Shown: positions 16,665-26,130, numbered from the stretch's first letter. The stretch is DNA of 64,000 nt from Galbibacter sp048266365 (GCF_048266365.1 NZ_JBLWZP010000014.1:1-64000); one strand, 5' to 3'. Numbers and translations: made by a program. Notes: generated by a model not told the origin, from the letters alone.

Positions 16665-16940
16665 ATTAAGGGACATAGAGGAATGTATTGACAAGATTCT
16701 TGAATTAGTAGAAAGACTTCAAAAATTTGAAGAATTTGAGTTAAAGTGGATGGAGCAAGATGCTATGATTCGAAATTTTGAAATAATTGGGGAAGTTGCA
16801 TGTATCCGAAAGGGTTTTTGACTCCCTGAAATTTTATAGATATCTCCGAAAAATCGTTTCCCGATAAGGCGCTTAGAAATAACCGGCCAATTGTCTAGGA
16901 TGTTATACCTCCAAGGCATGTGGCGGTAATCTACTAATCT
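16621..16940 (+). pseudogene. Degenerate HepT (HEPN, DUF86) remnant
   Basis: The frame 16621-16821 contains LFRLRDIEECIDKILELV and QDAMIRNFEIIGEV, typical of HepT/DUF86, then stops early. Another frame continues with ISEKSFPDKALRN, so a frameshift has broken the gene. The RxxxxH RNase motif region is not readable. It follows the broken MntA and completes a decayed HEPN-MNT toxin-antitoxin pair. Confidence 0.65.
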
Positions 16941-17032
16941 TATTTAAGTAGTGTTAAAAATGCGAAATTGTATTTTGAACTCGCAACAATACTGATCAAA
17001 ATTATTATTTTTGAAATATAAACATTCATGAT

Positions 17033-17914
17033 ATGGGAAATAAAAAGACTTCACGTAAAATGCTTACCGAACAGTTGATGGCTAAGATATTCGCAGAAAT
17101 GCAAAAAGAAGGATTACAGTCCGAAGATCAGGTTCGATCTTTTATGAATGGAATGGCTGGAAAGTCTATAGACAATATATCCTCTGGAGACCTTTCAAAT
17201 GAACAAAAAGCGCAGGACCTCATTTATGAAGCCTATGACTCAACGGTAAAAAAAGGAAAACAACTAGCAGAAAAAGCGTTAGAATTAGACGCGGACAATG
17301 CAGATATTTACAATTATTTGGCTGAAAAAGAACCCAATTTTGAAAAAGCACTACAGTTATATAAACAGGGAGTAAAGGCAGGAGAGAAAAAATTAGGGAA
17401 ACAAGCATTCAAAGAAGACAAAGGTCATTTCTGGGGTCTTTTAGAAACACGCCCTTATATGCGTGCTAAAGCAGGATTAGCAGAATGCTTGGCACTCTCA
17501 GGACAACATCAAGAAGCTGCTTCTATATATTGGGAGATGTTGGATTTAAACCCTAACGATAATCAGGGTATCCGATATAAATTATCTTCACTACTTTTAA
17601 AAATGGATGATTTTAAAGGGTATGAGAAGTTATACAAATTAACTCCTGACGAAAGTGCTGCCCACTGGAATTACAACAGGGTACTGTATTATTTAAAAAA
17701 TGCTAATATGGCAGATGCAAAATCTCAGTTAAAGCAAGCAATAAAATCCAACGAACACGTTATTGGGTATTTAACAGGCAAAAAACGATTACCTAAAAAT
17801 CATCCTGAATACATTGGCCTTGGAGATTCTAGCGAGGCAACTGCCTATGTAATGGCAAATAAGGACTTGTGGGAAGAAACTAAGGGAAGTTTAGAGTTTT
17901 TAAAAGCCTATTAA
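17033..17914 (+). CDS. ST7-like tetratricopeptide repeat protein
   Basis: 293 residues, cytosolic. The N-terminal half has a short helical segment and a 'NEQKAQDLIYEAYDST' stretch, then TPR-like helices: AEKALELDADNADIYNYLA, FEKALQLYKQGVKAG, ... HFWGLLETRPYMRAKAGLAECLALSGQHQEAASIYWEMLDLNPNDNQGIRYKL (written here only in outline) is highly typical of the bacterial relatives of the ST7 family. These proteins have no established bacterial role; TPRs imply protein-protein contacts. It stands alone, with a 760-bp gap downstream. Confidence 0.75.
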   Translation: MGNKKTSRKMLTEQLMAKIFAEMQKEGLQSEDQVRSFMNGMAGKSIDNISSGDLSNEQKAQDLIYEAYDSTVKKGKQLAEKALELDADNADIYNYLAEKEPNFEKALQLYKQGVKAGEKKLGKQAFKEDKGHFWGLLETRPYMRAKAGLAECLALSGQHQEAASIYWEMLDLNPNDNQGIRYKLSSLLLKMDDFKGYEKLYKLTPDESAAHWNYNRVLYYLKNANMADAKSQLKQAIKSNEHVIGYLTGKKRLPKNHPEYIGLGDSSEATAYVMANKDLWEETKGSLEFLKAY

Positions 17915-18676
17915 AATTTAAATAAAAACATTCTTACAGAGATGCAAATCACTGTTCCATAATTACAAAAAAAGAAAGCAAAGGAATAGTGAATAACAAA
18001 ACTCCGGGTCTATATTGAATAGTTGGTATTCAACATAGACCCGAAATTCATTAATAGCAGTTTCAATTGATTAACTCAAGCTTACTCTGTTTTAATTGTT
18101 ATCAACTTAGAGTACCCTGCCAATCAATATTCATTTAATGATAGCTTCCTTTGTGGATAGCCTAAAGGATGGAGAAACCGGACAGAATTTGTAAACTACA
18201 CTCCCCTATTTCCCTCTAAGTGCACTTTGACTACAAAACTTACATCAAGTAACCGGCTGCGCATTAAACATCCTATAGTCAACTGAAATCAACAAATTGC
18301 CTACCACCATTACAAAGCATTTATAGGGTATGAAGCGCAATCAATCAGATAATCCAGTTTAGTTAATCCAGTTTAGATATTTCATTTAGTGCTTTCAGTC
18401 AATAAATTGATGCACAATGGTTTGATATTTAGCTTTATTTTTAAAGTTGAATTAATCTGTAGAATTATTGAAACGTATAAACTCTAAGATTCACATATAA
18501 TTCAGCTACTTTGAGCAGAAAAGTATTCAACTTGTTGCACTCTGGAGAAACAGGCACCCCCCATCATTAAAACCACCAGGGTGTCATGGAATAACTCATC
18601 TCGAAAGATGGGACGATATTCCAAAAATAACGACATTGTTTAATTCCTTTGCGTAGCAGGTTATATAATAAAAATT
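17915..18676. other. Intergenic, 762 bp, with inverted repeats and no gene
   Basis: No coding frame is supported. Visible structure: a hairpin at 18005-18043 (CGGGTCTAT/ATAGACCCG with TTGAAT/ATTCAA), a tandem 13-bp repeat TAATCCAGTTTAG near 18350-18376, and two adjacent stem-loops at 18553-18623. None is followed by a clear T-run. Confidence 0.5.
18553..18623 (+). promoter_or_regulatory. Two tandem stem-loops in the leader of the GH43 operon
   Basis: Stem 1: GGCACCC (18553-18559) with GGGTGTC (18579-18585). Stem 2: TGGAATA (18587-18593) with TATTCCA (18617-18623), inner stem CATCT-CGAA-AGATG (18597-18610). They lie 54 bases before the first GH43 start. Could be a cis-regulatory RNA; no known riboswitch class is recognised. 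Confidence 0.35.
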
Positions 18677-19849
18677 ATGAAATTAAAATTCATTTTAGCA
18701 CAATGCTTAGTGTGCATCACGATGTTGTCGTGTGCTGATCGCAAGACCACTAAATCTTCCAAGTATGATAGTACAGATCAAGACAAAATATCGTCCGAAA
18801 AAACATATAGCAATCCCCTTTCTGTGGAATTTGGAGATCCTTTTATTCTAAATGATGACAATGGCAACTACTATATGTATGGTACGGGTGGTGGTGCAAA
18901 AGATGGTTTTGCCACCTATATGTCGACTGATCTTATAAATTGGGAATTTATGGGACAGGTATACACAGGAAACACAAATGATTCTTGGAGCATAAGTGCT
19001 TTTTGGGCTCCTGAGGTTTACAAATTCGGCAGCAAATATTATATGTTTTTCAGCGCTCAGTGGAAACATAATCCCAACAATGAACTTGAGAATTTTAAAA
19101 TAGGTGTTGCAGTAGCAGATAGTCCTACCGGACCCTTTGAGGACCTTAAAGACGAACCTCTTTTTGACCCGGGTTATCCCATTATAGATGCCAATGTATT
19201 TCAGGATGATAGTGGGGAGTTTTATTTATACTATTCCAGGGTATGTTATAAACACCCTGTAGAATCAGAAATCTCAAAATGGGCGAGGGAAAAAGGTTGG
19301 TTTGATGAAATTGAAGAAAGTTGGGTGTATGGCATAAAACTAAAGTCGGATTTTTCAGGGGTAATAGGCGATCCCGTATTATTGCTCCGTCCTCCATTAA
19401 CATTGGAGGATAAAAATGCAGAATGGGAAAGCCGATCGGTGACCTCAAAGGAGGTAAACCGAAGGTGGACTGAAGGATCCTTCACTTTTATACACCAGAA
19501 CACATACTATATGATGTACTCCGCTAATTATTTTGGAGGTGAAAATTATGCAGTAGGCTATGCCACAGCCTCTTCCCCATTGGGACCCTACACCAAAGCA
19601 GACAACAACCCTGTTTTGGAGAAAAACACCGGTAGTGGCGGCGAAGTAACGGGTACCGGACATAACAGCTTGGTATTTTCCTCTCAAGACAACAAAATAT
19701 ACTGCGTGTATCACGGCAGAACCAAGGCTACTGGAGATCAACGTGTAGTTTTCATTGATGAAATGAAAATTCTGGGCAATGGAAAATTAGTAGTCCACGG
19801 ACCTTCAACAACGCCAAAACCAATGCCGCTAGCCAACTCGCCGGAATAG
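18677..19849 (+). CDS. Glycoside hydrolase family 43 lipoprotein
   Basis: 390 residues with a lipoprotein signal (TMLSC, Cys20), so anchored in the envelope, probably at the cell surface. The five-bladed propeller family GH43 is indicated by the catalytic base Asp54 in FGDPFI, the pKa-modulating Asp171 in IIDANVF and the acid Glu266 in WTEGSF. Flanking blade motifs include STDLINWE and FWAPEVYKF, both characteristic. GH43 enzymes remove arabinose or xylose (rarely galactose) residues from plant or algal polysaccharides. The next gene is a second GH43 28 bases downstream. No SusC/D pair is in the window. Confidence 0.9.
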   Translation: MKLKFILAQCLVCITMLSCADRKTTKSSKYDSTDQDKISSEKTYSNPLSVEFGDPFILNDDNGNYYMYGTGGGAKDGFATYMSTDLINWEFMGQVYTGNTNDSWSISAFWAPEVYKFGSKYYMFFSAQWKHNPNNELENFKIGVAVADSPTGPFEDLKDEPLFDPGYPIIDANVFQDDSGEFYLYYSRVCYKHPVESEISKWAREKGWFDEIEESWVYGIKLKSDFSGVIGDPVLLLRPPLTLEDKNAEWESRSVTSKEVNRRWTEGSFTFIHQNTYYMMYSANYFGGENYAVGYATASSPLGPYTKADNNPVLEKNTGSGGEVTGTGHNSLVFSSQDNKIYCVYHGRTKATGDQRVVFIDEMKILGNGKLVVHGPSTTPKPMPLANSPE

Positions 19850-19877
19850 TTTTTACAAATTCTAGAACTCATCAAAA

Positions 19878-20825
19878 ATGAAACAATTAAGCTTTCAAGT
19901 ACTACTATTGATTTTTACAATTCAGCTTTTTGGTCAAGAGCTCAGTATGGATCAGATTTACTTGGCCGATCCTACTATCTTTGAGGATCAAGGCACTTAT
20001 TATCTGTATGGAACAAAGGGTGACCCCCGCATTGAGGGTGAAGGCTTTTTGGTATATCGTTCGACCGATCTAAAAAACTGGGAAGGCCCCATTGGTGCAA
20101 CTGATGGGTTTGCTTTAAAAAAAGGAGATGCTTTTGGAACTAAAGGATTCTGGGCACCACAGGTTTTTAAATACCATTCAAAATACTATATGGCTTATAC
20201 GGCTAATGAGCATATTGCCATTGCAACCAGTGATAACCCCTTAGGCCCTTTCACCAATAACGGAAATGTATTAGAGTCGGATGTTAAACAAATAGATCCC
20301 TATGTGCTGTTTGATGGTGATAAGATTTATTTGTATCATGTCAGACTTCAAGACGGCAATCGAATTTTCGTGGCAGAGCTGTCTGATAACTTACGGGCTA
20401 TTAAAACAGAAACACTTACCGAATGCATTAATGCCGAAACCGGCTGGGAAGACACTCAAAAAGTAGCATGGCCAGTAGCAGAGGGTCCTACGGTATTTAA
20501 AAAGAATGGAAAGTATGTTATGCTCTATTCTGCTAATGATTTTAGAAATCCGGATTACGCAGTGGGCTATGCCATCAGTGAGTCGCCCAAAGGCCCATGG
20601 AAGAAGATAAAAGACAGTCCTTTTATTTCAAGAACTGTTACTGGTGAAAACGGAAGTGGTCATGGAGATCTACTCTATAATCATAACGGTAAGGCATACT
20701 ATGTATTTCATACTCATTTTTCAAATACAAAGGTCGCACCACGAAAAACCGCCATTATTTCTATACAAATTAAGAATTATAAAATACAAGCTGTTAAAAA
20801 CAGTTTTCAGTGGCTTAAGTTGTGA
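19878..20825 (+). CDS. Glycoside hydrolase family 43, secreted
   Basis: 315 residues with a Sec signal peptide (cleavage near LFGQE, about residue 20). Catalytic triad as in GH43: Asp31 in LADPTIF, Asp140 in QIDPYVLF and Glu202 in VAEGPTVF. STDLKNWE and FWAPQVFKY repeat motifs of the first enzyme. It differs by being soluble rather than lipidated and by lacking the insertion after blade 3. The two likely act in sequence on one arabinose- or xylose-containing polymer, in the same transcript. Confidence 0.9.
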   Translation: MKQLSFQVLLLIFTIQLFGQELSMDQIYLADPTIFEDQGTYYLYGTKGDPRIEGEGFLVYRSTDLKNWEGPIGATDGFALKKGDAFGTKGFWAPQVFKYHSKYYMAYTANEHIAIATSDNPLGPFTNNGNVLESDVKQIDPYVLFDGDKIYLYHVRLQDGNRIFVAELSDNLRAIKTETLTECINAETGWEDTQKVAWPVAEGPTVFKKNGKYVMLYSANDFRNPDYAVGYAISESPKGPWKKIKDSPFISRTVTGENGSGHGDLLYNHNGKAYYVFHTHFSNTKVAPRKTAIISIQIKNYKIQAVKNSFQWLKL

Positions 20826-20959
20826 ATTCAATAGTGTGGCTCTCTATAGTATTGGAATTTTACATATAAATTGAGAATGCGAGGCTCATCTCTCCCGTAT
20901 TTTGGAAATCTGCTGATGCATTAAGAAATTTATAACATCTTATTGGTATTCATTTTTAC

Positions 20960-20967
20960 TACCTTTG
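20960..20967 (+). promoter_or_regulatory. -7 element five bases before ATG (leaderless arrangement)
   Basis: TACCTTTG at 20960-20967 fits TAnnTTTG. The ATG at 20973 is so close that transcription would start at or just after the start codon, so the mRNA is leaderless or the true start is downstream. No good TTG lies at the normal distance. The paralogue at 33403 has the same close spacing. Confidence 0.4.
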
Positions 20968-20972
20968 CATAG

Positions 20973-21350
20973 ATGAAAAAAAGACTATACATAAGACCGA
21001 TTGTCACTATGCTTTCCATTGCAGGACTGGCGTTGTTGCTTTTAGTTTCCCCATGTAAGGTCCGAAATTTTATGCAGTCCAAATTGGGTGTATCTCAGAC
21101 CCAAGCATTGAATAAAAGTCAATCGACAATTTCGCAGTTCGGTTGCTTTTCAGTTGAAATTTCCCAATCTGATGAAACAGTCATTAAACCATCTATCACA
21201 GTAACAAAGCTGCTATTTAATGCGGTTTGTCCTGATGATTTCACAGGTCATTTCTACCAATATCCCGTAATTTCACCTCCATCGAAATACCTTTTAATTT
21301 CTGATGTTCCTTTATACATTTTATACCGGAATCTAAAGATTTATTCGTAA
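20973..21350 (+). CDS. Small exported protein, paralogue of 32984-33403
   Basis: 125 residues with an N-terminal membrane/signal helix (about 8-26) ending in SPC, then KVRNFMQSKLG, a Ser/Thr-rich middle, two further cysteines, and a C-terminal IPLYILYRNLKIY-like tail (VPLYILYRNLKIYS). The minus-strand gene at 32984-33403 has the same plan: helix, SSC, SSIKELTG, two or three Cys and tail IPIFLEYQKLII. I do not recognise the family. Each copy starts one side of the thiol/sulfur region, so a role tied to that region is inferred. The Cys-rich exported part may bind metal or sulfur species. Confidence 0.6.
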   Translation: MKKRLYIRPIVTMLSIAGLALLLLVSPCKVRNFMQSKLGVSQTQALNKSQSTISQFGCFSVEISQSDETVIKPSITVTKLLFNAVCPDDFTGHFYQYPVISPPSKYLLISDVPLYILYRNLKIYS

Positions 21351-21610
21351 TTGATTTTCTGATAGAATAATTAGAGTCAGTTGCAGCATTGCTCCAAAGT
21401 ATTATATGTTAGTCCATGGTGGTTTTAACCGTAAAGATCCATCTAGAGACTAGTGTCTATCTTTCGGTTTAGCCAAATGATCATCCAATAGATCGACTGC
21501 CGTAATTCTATTTTATCAGTAATTCCTAGCATCATTAGATTCAAGTGGCGAAAGCCTGTATTTACGGGCACCGCTCTTGTCAATATAAATTCCAATTTTA
21601 AATTAAAAAA

Positions 21611-22024
21611 ATGAAACATTTTATTCTATTTATATCTACGCTCCTATTATCTTTCGGAGTTGTCCAAGCACAGGATTTTGATCCACAAAAGAACAATTAT
21701 CTTTTGCTTACCAAAAACATCAACCAACTCAAGCCTGTACTATTAACCGCAGAAGAATTGGCTAAGGAAGATGGTAATTCCTATGGTGAATTTTATGTGG
21801 TAATATGCGGCAAAACGGTAAAAGATATTCCTGATAATAATAGCTTTAAAAAACTTCTCAAAAAAGCCAAAGAGCAGCATGTGAAAGTTTTTGTTTGTGG
21901 CATTTCGTTGGATAAATTCCAAGTAGACCCTAGTGAGCTTCCTGACCAATTAATTAGGACTGAGAATGGAATTCTTTTTGGATTTCAATTCAGCAAAAAA
22001 GGATTCATTTCATTAACCATTTAA
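21611..22024 (+). CDS. Exported DsrE-family protein
   Basis: 137 residues with a Sec signal peptide (about 1-20, cleavage at VQAQ). The rest matches the DsrE/DsrF-like fold of sulfur-relay proteins: YLLLTKNINQLKPVL, GEFYVVICGKTVKDI with a central Cys, FKKLLKKAKEQHVKVFVCGISLDKF with a second Cys, and a C-terminal NGILFGFQFSKKG. Flavobacterial members are exported, unlike the cytosolic TusD/DsrE proteins. It lies 9 bases before the thiosulfate:quinone oxidoreductase gene, so transfer or sensing of periplasmic sulfane sulfur is a reasonable inference. Confidence 0.8.
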   Translation: MKHFILFISTLLLSFGVVQAQDFDPQKNNYLLLTKNINQLKPVLLTAEELAKEDGNSYGEFYVVICGKTVKDIPDNNSFKKLLKKAKEQHVKVFVCGISLDKFQVDPSELPDQLIRTENGILFGFQFSKKGFISLTI

Positions 22025-22033
22025 TATTCATTT

Positions 22034-23050
22034 ATGCAACATATAAGTGTAAAAAATGACGCTGGCCTTTTGGCTCTGGCAACAAGGCTTGTTATAGGCT
22101 GGACATATTTTTCAGCCTTTTGGAGAAGAACTATATTAGCGGACAAACTGGATCCTGAATTAGCAGGTTATATCGGAGAAAAATTTAACCACTTTTTACC
22201 CAATGCCTTGGGTATAAAACCTATCATTCTATACTTGGTAGAAAATCCTGATATTCTCTGGATCAGCATGGTACTCTTTACAATCATTGAAGGGATAGTA
22301 GGTCTACTGATCATCTTTGGATTGTTTACCCGACTTATGAGCATTGGTGTATTTGGTCTGGCCATGGGAATCTTACTTGGTTCCGGTTGGATTGGGACTA
22401 CCTGTTTAGACGAATGGCAAATCGGAGTATTGGGTATCGCAACTGGCTTTGTATTATTCCTTACCGGTAGTGGGCGATATTCTTTAGATCGTTATATGAT
22501 GAAAAACAACTATGCCATCACCAAAAAGAAATCTTTTGCGTGGCTTGGCTCGGGTGTACTTCCCATTAAAGAAAATATTTTCCCAAAAGTCGTTTTAATC
22601 GGTTCGCTATGCATACTAGGGATGACCCTGATGACCAATCAGGTGTTTCATGGCGGCCTGTGGGGTACACTCCACAATAAGTCAGTAAAACCTAAACTGG
22701 AGATTACCGAAGGTGTAATCGCTAACAACACCCTTTCCTTTGATGTCTTCAGAACAGAAGGTGCTGATGTATATGGCTCTTGGGTTATTGGTATAGAACT
22801 TTATGACCAGCAAAACAATGCCATTCTAACGTACTCACAAGAAGACCTGGCCTTTTTACCCAAAGAAAGTATTTCCAATTATTATATCGCCAAAATTAAA
22901 TCTGCTAAACACAGTTTGATTGTTCCTTTGGGAGCAAAGGCTAAAATAAACCTACAACATGATAACTTGAAAAACTTGAAAAAAGGGACTTACACTATAA
23001 AGATCACTGACATCAGTGGTGTTTATTGGGAACATCATATTGAAATATAA
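22034..23050 (+). CDS. Thiosulfate:quinone oxidoreductase, fused DoxD-DoxA type
   Basis: 338 residues. Residues about 10-165 form the four-helix DoxD membrane domain (GWTYFSAFWRRT, then GLFTRLMSIGVFGLAMGILLGSGWIG, then a final helix at about 128-146). A further helix at about 183-200 is followed by an extracytoplasmic DoxA-like beta domain (about 215-338, ending in SGVYWEHHIEI). Such fusions are expected to oxidise thiosulfate to tetrathionate and pass electrons to quinones. It follows the DsrE gene directly and converges on the thioredoxin/RND operon, supporting a sulfur/thiol theme. Confidence 0.85.
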   Translation: MQHISVKNDAGLLALATRLVIGWTYFSAFWRRTILADKLDPELAGYIGEKFNHFLPNALGIKPIILYLVENPDILWISMVLFTIIEGIVGLLIIFGLFTRLMSIGVFGLAMGILLGSGWIGTTCLDEWQIGVLGIATGFVLFLTGSGRYSLDRYMMKNNYAITKKKSFAWLGSGVLPIKENIFPKVVLIGSLCILGMTLMTNQVFHGGLWGTLHNKSVKPKLEITEGVIANNTLSFDVFRTEGADVYGSWVIGIELYDQQNNAILTYSQEDLAFLPKESISNYYIAKIKSAKHSLIVPLGAKAKINLQHDNLKNLKKGTYTIKITDISGVYWEHHIEI

Positions 23051-23105
23051 CGTCCTCTGCTGTTAATTTTATCAAATAAACAGTTGACAGCTTTTGTAGT
23101 AACTT

Positions 23106-23132
23106 AGTAGTTGCCATATATCGGCAACTACT
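23106..23132. terminator. Hairpin between convergent operons
   Basis: AGTAGTTGCC (23106-23115) pairs exactly with GGCAACTACT (23123-23132), loop of seven. It lies between the convergent DoxDA and TlpA genes, where it could terminate both. The T-run is weak on either side. Confidence 0.45.
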
Positions 23133-23225
23133 TGTACTACCCTTAAAGAAAGGATCCTTTATGCTGCACCGCTAAATTGGTGTTTGAGAAGGTTTAATCC
23201 GATACAAGTAAATCTTAAGAATGAA

Positions 23226-23873
23226 CTATTTACTTATCAGGTTCTCAATTTGCTCGATAAATTTAGGTGCTGCATAATTTGCAAAGCCTGTATGGTGGTA
23301 CCTAATTCTTCCATCCTTATCAAGCACAACGGTCGTAGGCAGTGCCCCAGAATACACCTGTGTCGGGATATTGCCTCTGGAGGTATACATGGGTACAGAA
23401 AACCCCTCCTCCACAAGATAAGCTTTCCCGGTGGCTAAGTCACTATCCTCATTAAGGGTCAAAAAGAAAACATCCGGGTTATCTTTGAATTTTGTGTAAA
23501 GTGTTTCAATGGAGGGAAATTCAGCGCGGCAAGGAGGACACCATGAAGCCCAAAAGTTAATAAAGACAACCTTTCCCCTTAAGGATGATGTATGTTTCAA
23601 ATTTCCTTTTTCGTCAACAAATTCAAAATCTATTTGAGCCTTACTCCCCTTATCCACTTCGTTTACATCCATGCTCGCATTAAATAATCCCGTTACCATT
23701 AGTTGTTGAAGTACGTAGGATTTTGCATCAGGAATTATCAGTACAAGGATTAGAAGCAGCATAATGATATTGAATCCGTTTTTTTTCAAAAACCCGATAA
23801 ATCCGTTTACCTGAGTTTTCTTTTCAACTACCTCTTGATCGTTCAACATAATTTTTCTTTTTTTTAAACTCAT
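23226..23873 (-). CDS. Membrane-anchored TlpA-like thioredoxin
   Basis: 215 residues. A single transmembrane helix (GFNIIMLLLILVLIIPDAKSY, about 32-50) anchors a periplasm-facing thioredoxin domain with the active site WASWCPPC (about 110-117) and the cis-Pro loop at ALPTTVVLDKDG. It is the last gene of the operon; its start codon overlaps the stop of the lipoprotein TlpA upstream. TlpA-type proteins reduce disulfides or act as thiol oxidoreductases in the envelope; electrons would come from the DsbD-like membrane protein in the same operon. Confidence 0.85.
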   Translation of the reverse strand: MSLKKRKIMLNDQEVVEKKTQVNGFIGFLKKNGFNIIMLLLILVLIIPDAKSYVLQQLMVTGLFNASMDVNEVDKGSKAQIDFEFVDEKGNLKHTSSLRGKVVFINFWASWCPPCRAEFPSIETLYTKFKDNPDVFFLTLNEDSDLATGKAYLVEEGFSVPMYTSRGNIPTQVYSGALPTTVVLDKDGRIRYHHTGFANYAAPKFIEQIENLISK

Positions 23874-24442
23874 TATTTTGCGACCAGTTCATTCAAACCT
23901 TTGATGATTTGTGGGTGTGTATAATCACGACCGCCCTCCAAGCGGGCTACCATTTCTCCATTTTTATCAAGTATAACAGTTGTTGGTATGGCACCCCCTA
24001 GAAAGGAAGATGGTATAATACTAGCTGGAACAAACACGGGTAAATCATAGTCGTTTTCTTCCATGAAGGCCGTGGATTTCTCTATTTTATTATCCACATC
24101 AACCAACAAAAATTCTATATTGTCACTGTCTTTGAAAGAGTGTTTCAGTTCGTTAATTGAGGGCATTTCATGTATACAAGGTGGGCACCACGTAGCCCAA
24201 AAATTAATAAAAACTACTTTACCTTTCAACGAGCTTAAAGTAACGATGTTTCCGCCTTTGTCTTTAAATGAAAGGTCTGAATCTTCAGGCGCTGGAATTT
24301 CAACTTTCGTCGCCTCTTGGGCACGGGTATCTTGTTTGCTCTTTTTACCTTCGATATTCCCGCAGGAAGCCAACAAAATGGCTATAAAAATGAAAAATCC
24401 GAGACTGACTGCCACATTTCTGGCTTGCATTTTCATATACAT
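23873..24442 (-). CDS. TlpA-family thioredoxin lipoprotein
   Basis: 189 residues with a lipoprotein signal (LLASC, Cys about 27). Thioredoxin fold with active site WATWCPPC and the cis-Pro motif AIPTTVILDKNG. It is closer to the gene at 26600 than to the last gene of the operon (both have CPPCIHEMPSIN). One base overlap with the next gene indicates translational coupling. Anchoring may place it at the outer membrane, giving a different location from the other two TlpA proteins. Confidence 0.85.
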   Translation of the reverse strand: MYMKMQARNVAVSLGFFIFIAILLASCGNIEGKKSKQDTRAQEATKVEIPAPEDSDLSFKDKGGNIVTLSSLKGKVVFINFWATWCPPCIHEMPSINELKHSFKDSDNIEFLLVDVDNKIEKSTAFMEENDYDLPVFVPASIIPSSFLGGAIPTTVILDKNGEMVARLEGGRDYTHPQIIKGLNELVAK

Positions 24443-24458
24443 TAATTTTTAGTGATTC

Positions 24459-26126
24459 TTAATTCTGTTTATTTTTATTGTGGTATCGGTCAATGGCTGA
24501 CTGAAGAAAGTTGTAATAACTTTCAGGGTTATAGTCTGCTCCTTTGGGTTTTAGCAATAGCTCTTCGCTGTATGGGTCTAACATCACATAGTATGGCTGC
24601 GAATTGGAATTGTATTTACTGGCTTGAAAATCACTCCATTTATTGCCTATTGTACGTATACTTTTTCCGCTGTAAGATGATGTGAATTGTTCTGCTTGCG
24701 GTAGTTCTGTTTTGTCGTCCACATAAAGCTGAATGATAACAAGCTCTTCACTTAACAACCTATACACCTGTTTATCTGACCATACAGATGCTTCCATTTT
24801 ACGACAATTAACACAAGCGTGACCTGTAAAATCTAGCATTACAGGTTGATCCGCTTTTCTTGCATATTCCATCCCTTCTTCATAATCAAAAAAAGTATTC
24901 AAGTTTAATGGAGCATGGAATATATCGGCATATTTTTGAGCTTTACCTTCTGTAGTATGACCTGCCTGCGTTGTCCCAAATGAGGAGGTATACAAGTCAA
25001 AATCTTGAGTTGTCTGTGGAGGTAAAAATGCTGAAATAGATTTCAACGGAGCTCCCCATAAGCCGGGAACCATATAAAGCGTAAAGGAAAACACCAGCAT
25101 TGAAAATACCATTCTTGGTAGGCTCATTTTGTCTATTGGGACATCATTGGAAAAACGAATTTTCCCTAATAAATAAAGTCCTAAAAATCCAAAAATAACT
25201 ATCCAAAGGACTAAAAACACTTCTCTATCAAACCAATTCCAGTGGTAAGCGAGATCTACGTTACTCAAAAATTTCAGCGCTAAAGCCAATTCTAAGAATC
25301 CGAGTGTAACCTTTACACTGTTCAGCCAGCCTCCTGAGGAGGGCAGGCTTTTCAAAAGACTAGGAAACATAGCAAAGATGGTGAATGGTATAGCCAAAGC
25401 TAATGCAAAGCCCAGCATCCCGATAGCAGGACCTAAAAGTTCACCCATTGTAGCTGCCTGCACCAATAATGTTCCAATAATTGGACCCGTACACGAAAAT
25501 GATACAACGGCTAATGTTGCTGCCATAAAGAAAAGCCCTAATAGACCTCCGCGATCTGAATTTCGATCTAATTTGTTGGCAAGCGAGGATGGCAACTGAA
25601 GTTCAAATGCTCCCAAAAATGAAAAAGCAAAAATCACCAAAAGAACGAAAAATAAAAAATTAAAGATTCCGTTGGTGGAAAGGCTATTCAATGCATCTGC
25701 TCCGAAAACAACAGTAATCAGAATACCTAATAAAACATAAATGACAATGATGGACAAACCGTACAACATTGCATGTGCCGTTGCTTTACCCTTTGCTTTT
25801 CCACTCTTTGTAAAGTAACTCACCGTTAGTGGCAACATTGGGAAAATACAAGGCATAATCAGAGCCGCAAAACCTCCGATAAAACCCGCAATGAATATCG
25901 TCCATAAAGAACTTTTATTGTTTTGTGCTTCATGATCTGTGACTGCGTTAGTCACTTTTTTGGTCGTCTGCCCTTCACCAAGTATCACGTTATCTACAGG
26001 TTGTTGTTTTATCTCTGTAAATTCTACATCATCGAATGAAATGAGGCTATCTTGGGCACTTGCTGGAAAATACGTCAATGCGCTCAGCAATAGCATCACA
26101 ACTAATTTCATTTTAAATTTCATCAT
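24459..26126 (-). CDS. dsbD: DsbD-type electron transporter (membrane plus C-terminal thioredoxin)
   Basis: 555 residues. After a signal peptide (about 1-24), residues about 75-385 hold the eight-helix DsbD core with its redox cysteines in AALIMPCIFPMLPLTVSYF (about 86-104) and VVSFSCTGPIIGTLL (about 207-221), and the C-terminal thioredoxin domain has TGHACVNCRKME (about 439-450). It takes electrons from cytosolic thioredoxin and delivers them to envelope partners. The N-terminal periplasmic nDsbD domain is missing and is encoded separately by the adjacent upstream gene. Substrates are probably the three TlpA proteins of this operon. Confidence 0.9.
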   Translation of the reverse strand: MMKFKMKLVVMLLLSALTYFPASAQDSLISFDDVEFTEIKQQPVDNVILGEGQTTKKVTNAVTDHEAQNNKSSLWTIFIAGFIGGFAALIMPCIFPMLPLTVSYFTKSGKAKGKATAHAMLYGLSIIVIYVLLGILITVVFGADALNSLSTNGIFNFLFFVLLVIFAFSFLGAFELQLPSSLANKLDRNSDRGGLLGLFFMAATLAVVSFSCTGPIIGTLLVQAATMGELLGPAIGMLGFALALAIPFTIFAMFPSLLKSLPSSGGWLNSVKVTLGFLELALALKFLSNVDLAYHWNWFDREVFLVLWIVIFGFLGLYLLGKIRFSNDVPIDKMSLPRMVFSMLVFSFTLYMVPGLWGAPLKSISAFLPPQTTQDFDLYTSSFGTTQAGHTTEGKAQKYADIFHAPLNLNTFFDYEEGMEYARKADQPVMLDFTGHACVNCRKMEASVWSDKQVYRLLSEELVIIQLYVDDKTELPQAEQFTSSYSGKSIRTIGNKWSDFQASKYNSNSQPYYVMLDPYSEELLLKPKGADYNPESYYNFLQSAIDRYHNKNKQN

Positions 26127-26130
26127 TAGT

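Noticed and set aside
21351..21610. Possible degraded gene upstream of DsrE
   Set aside because: Short readable stretches are broken by many stops and match nothing I recognise.
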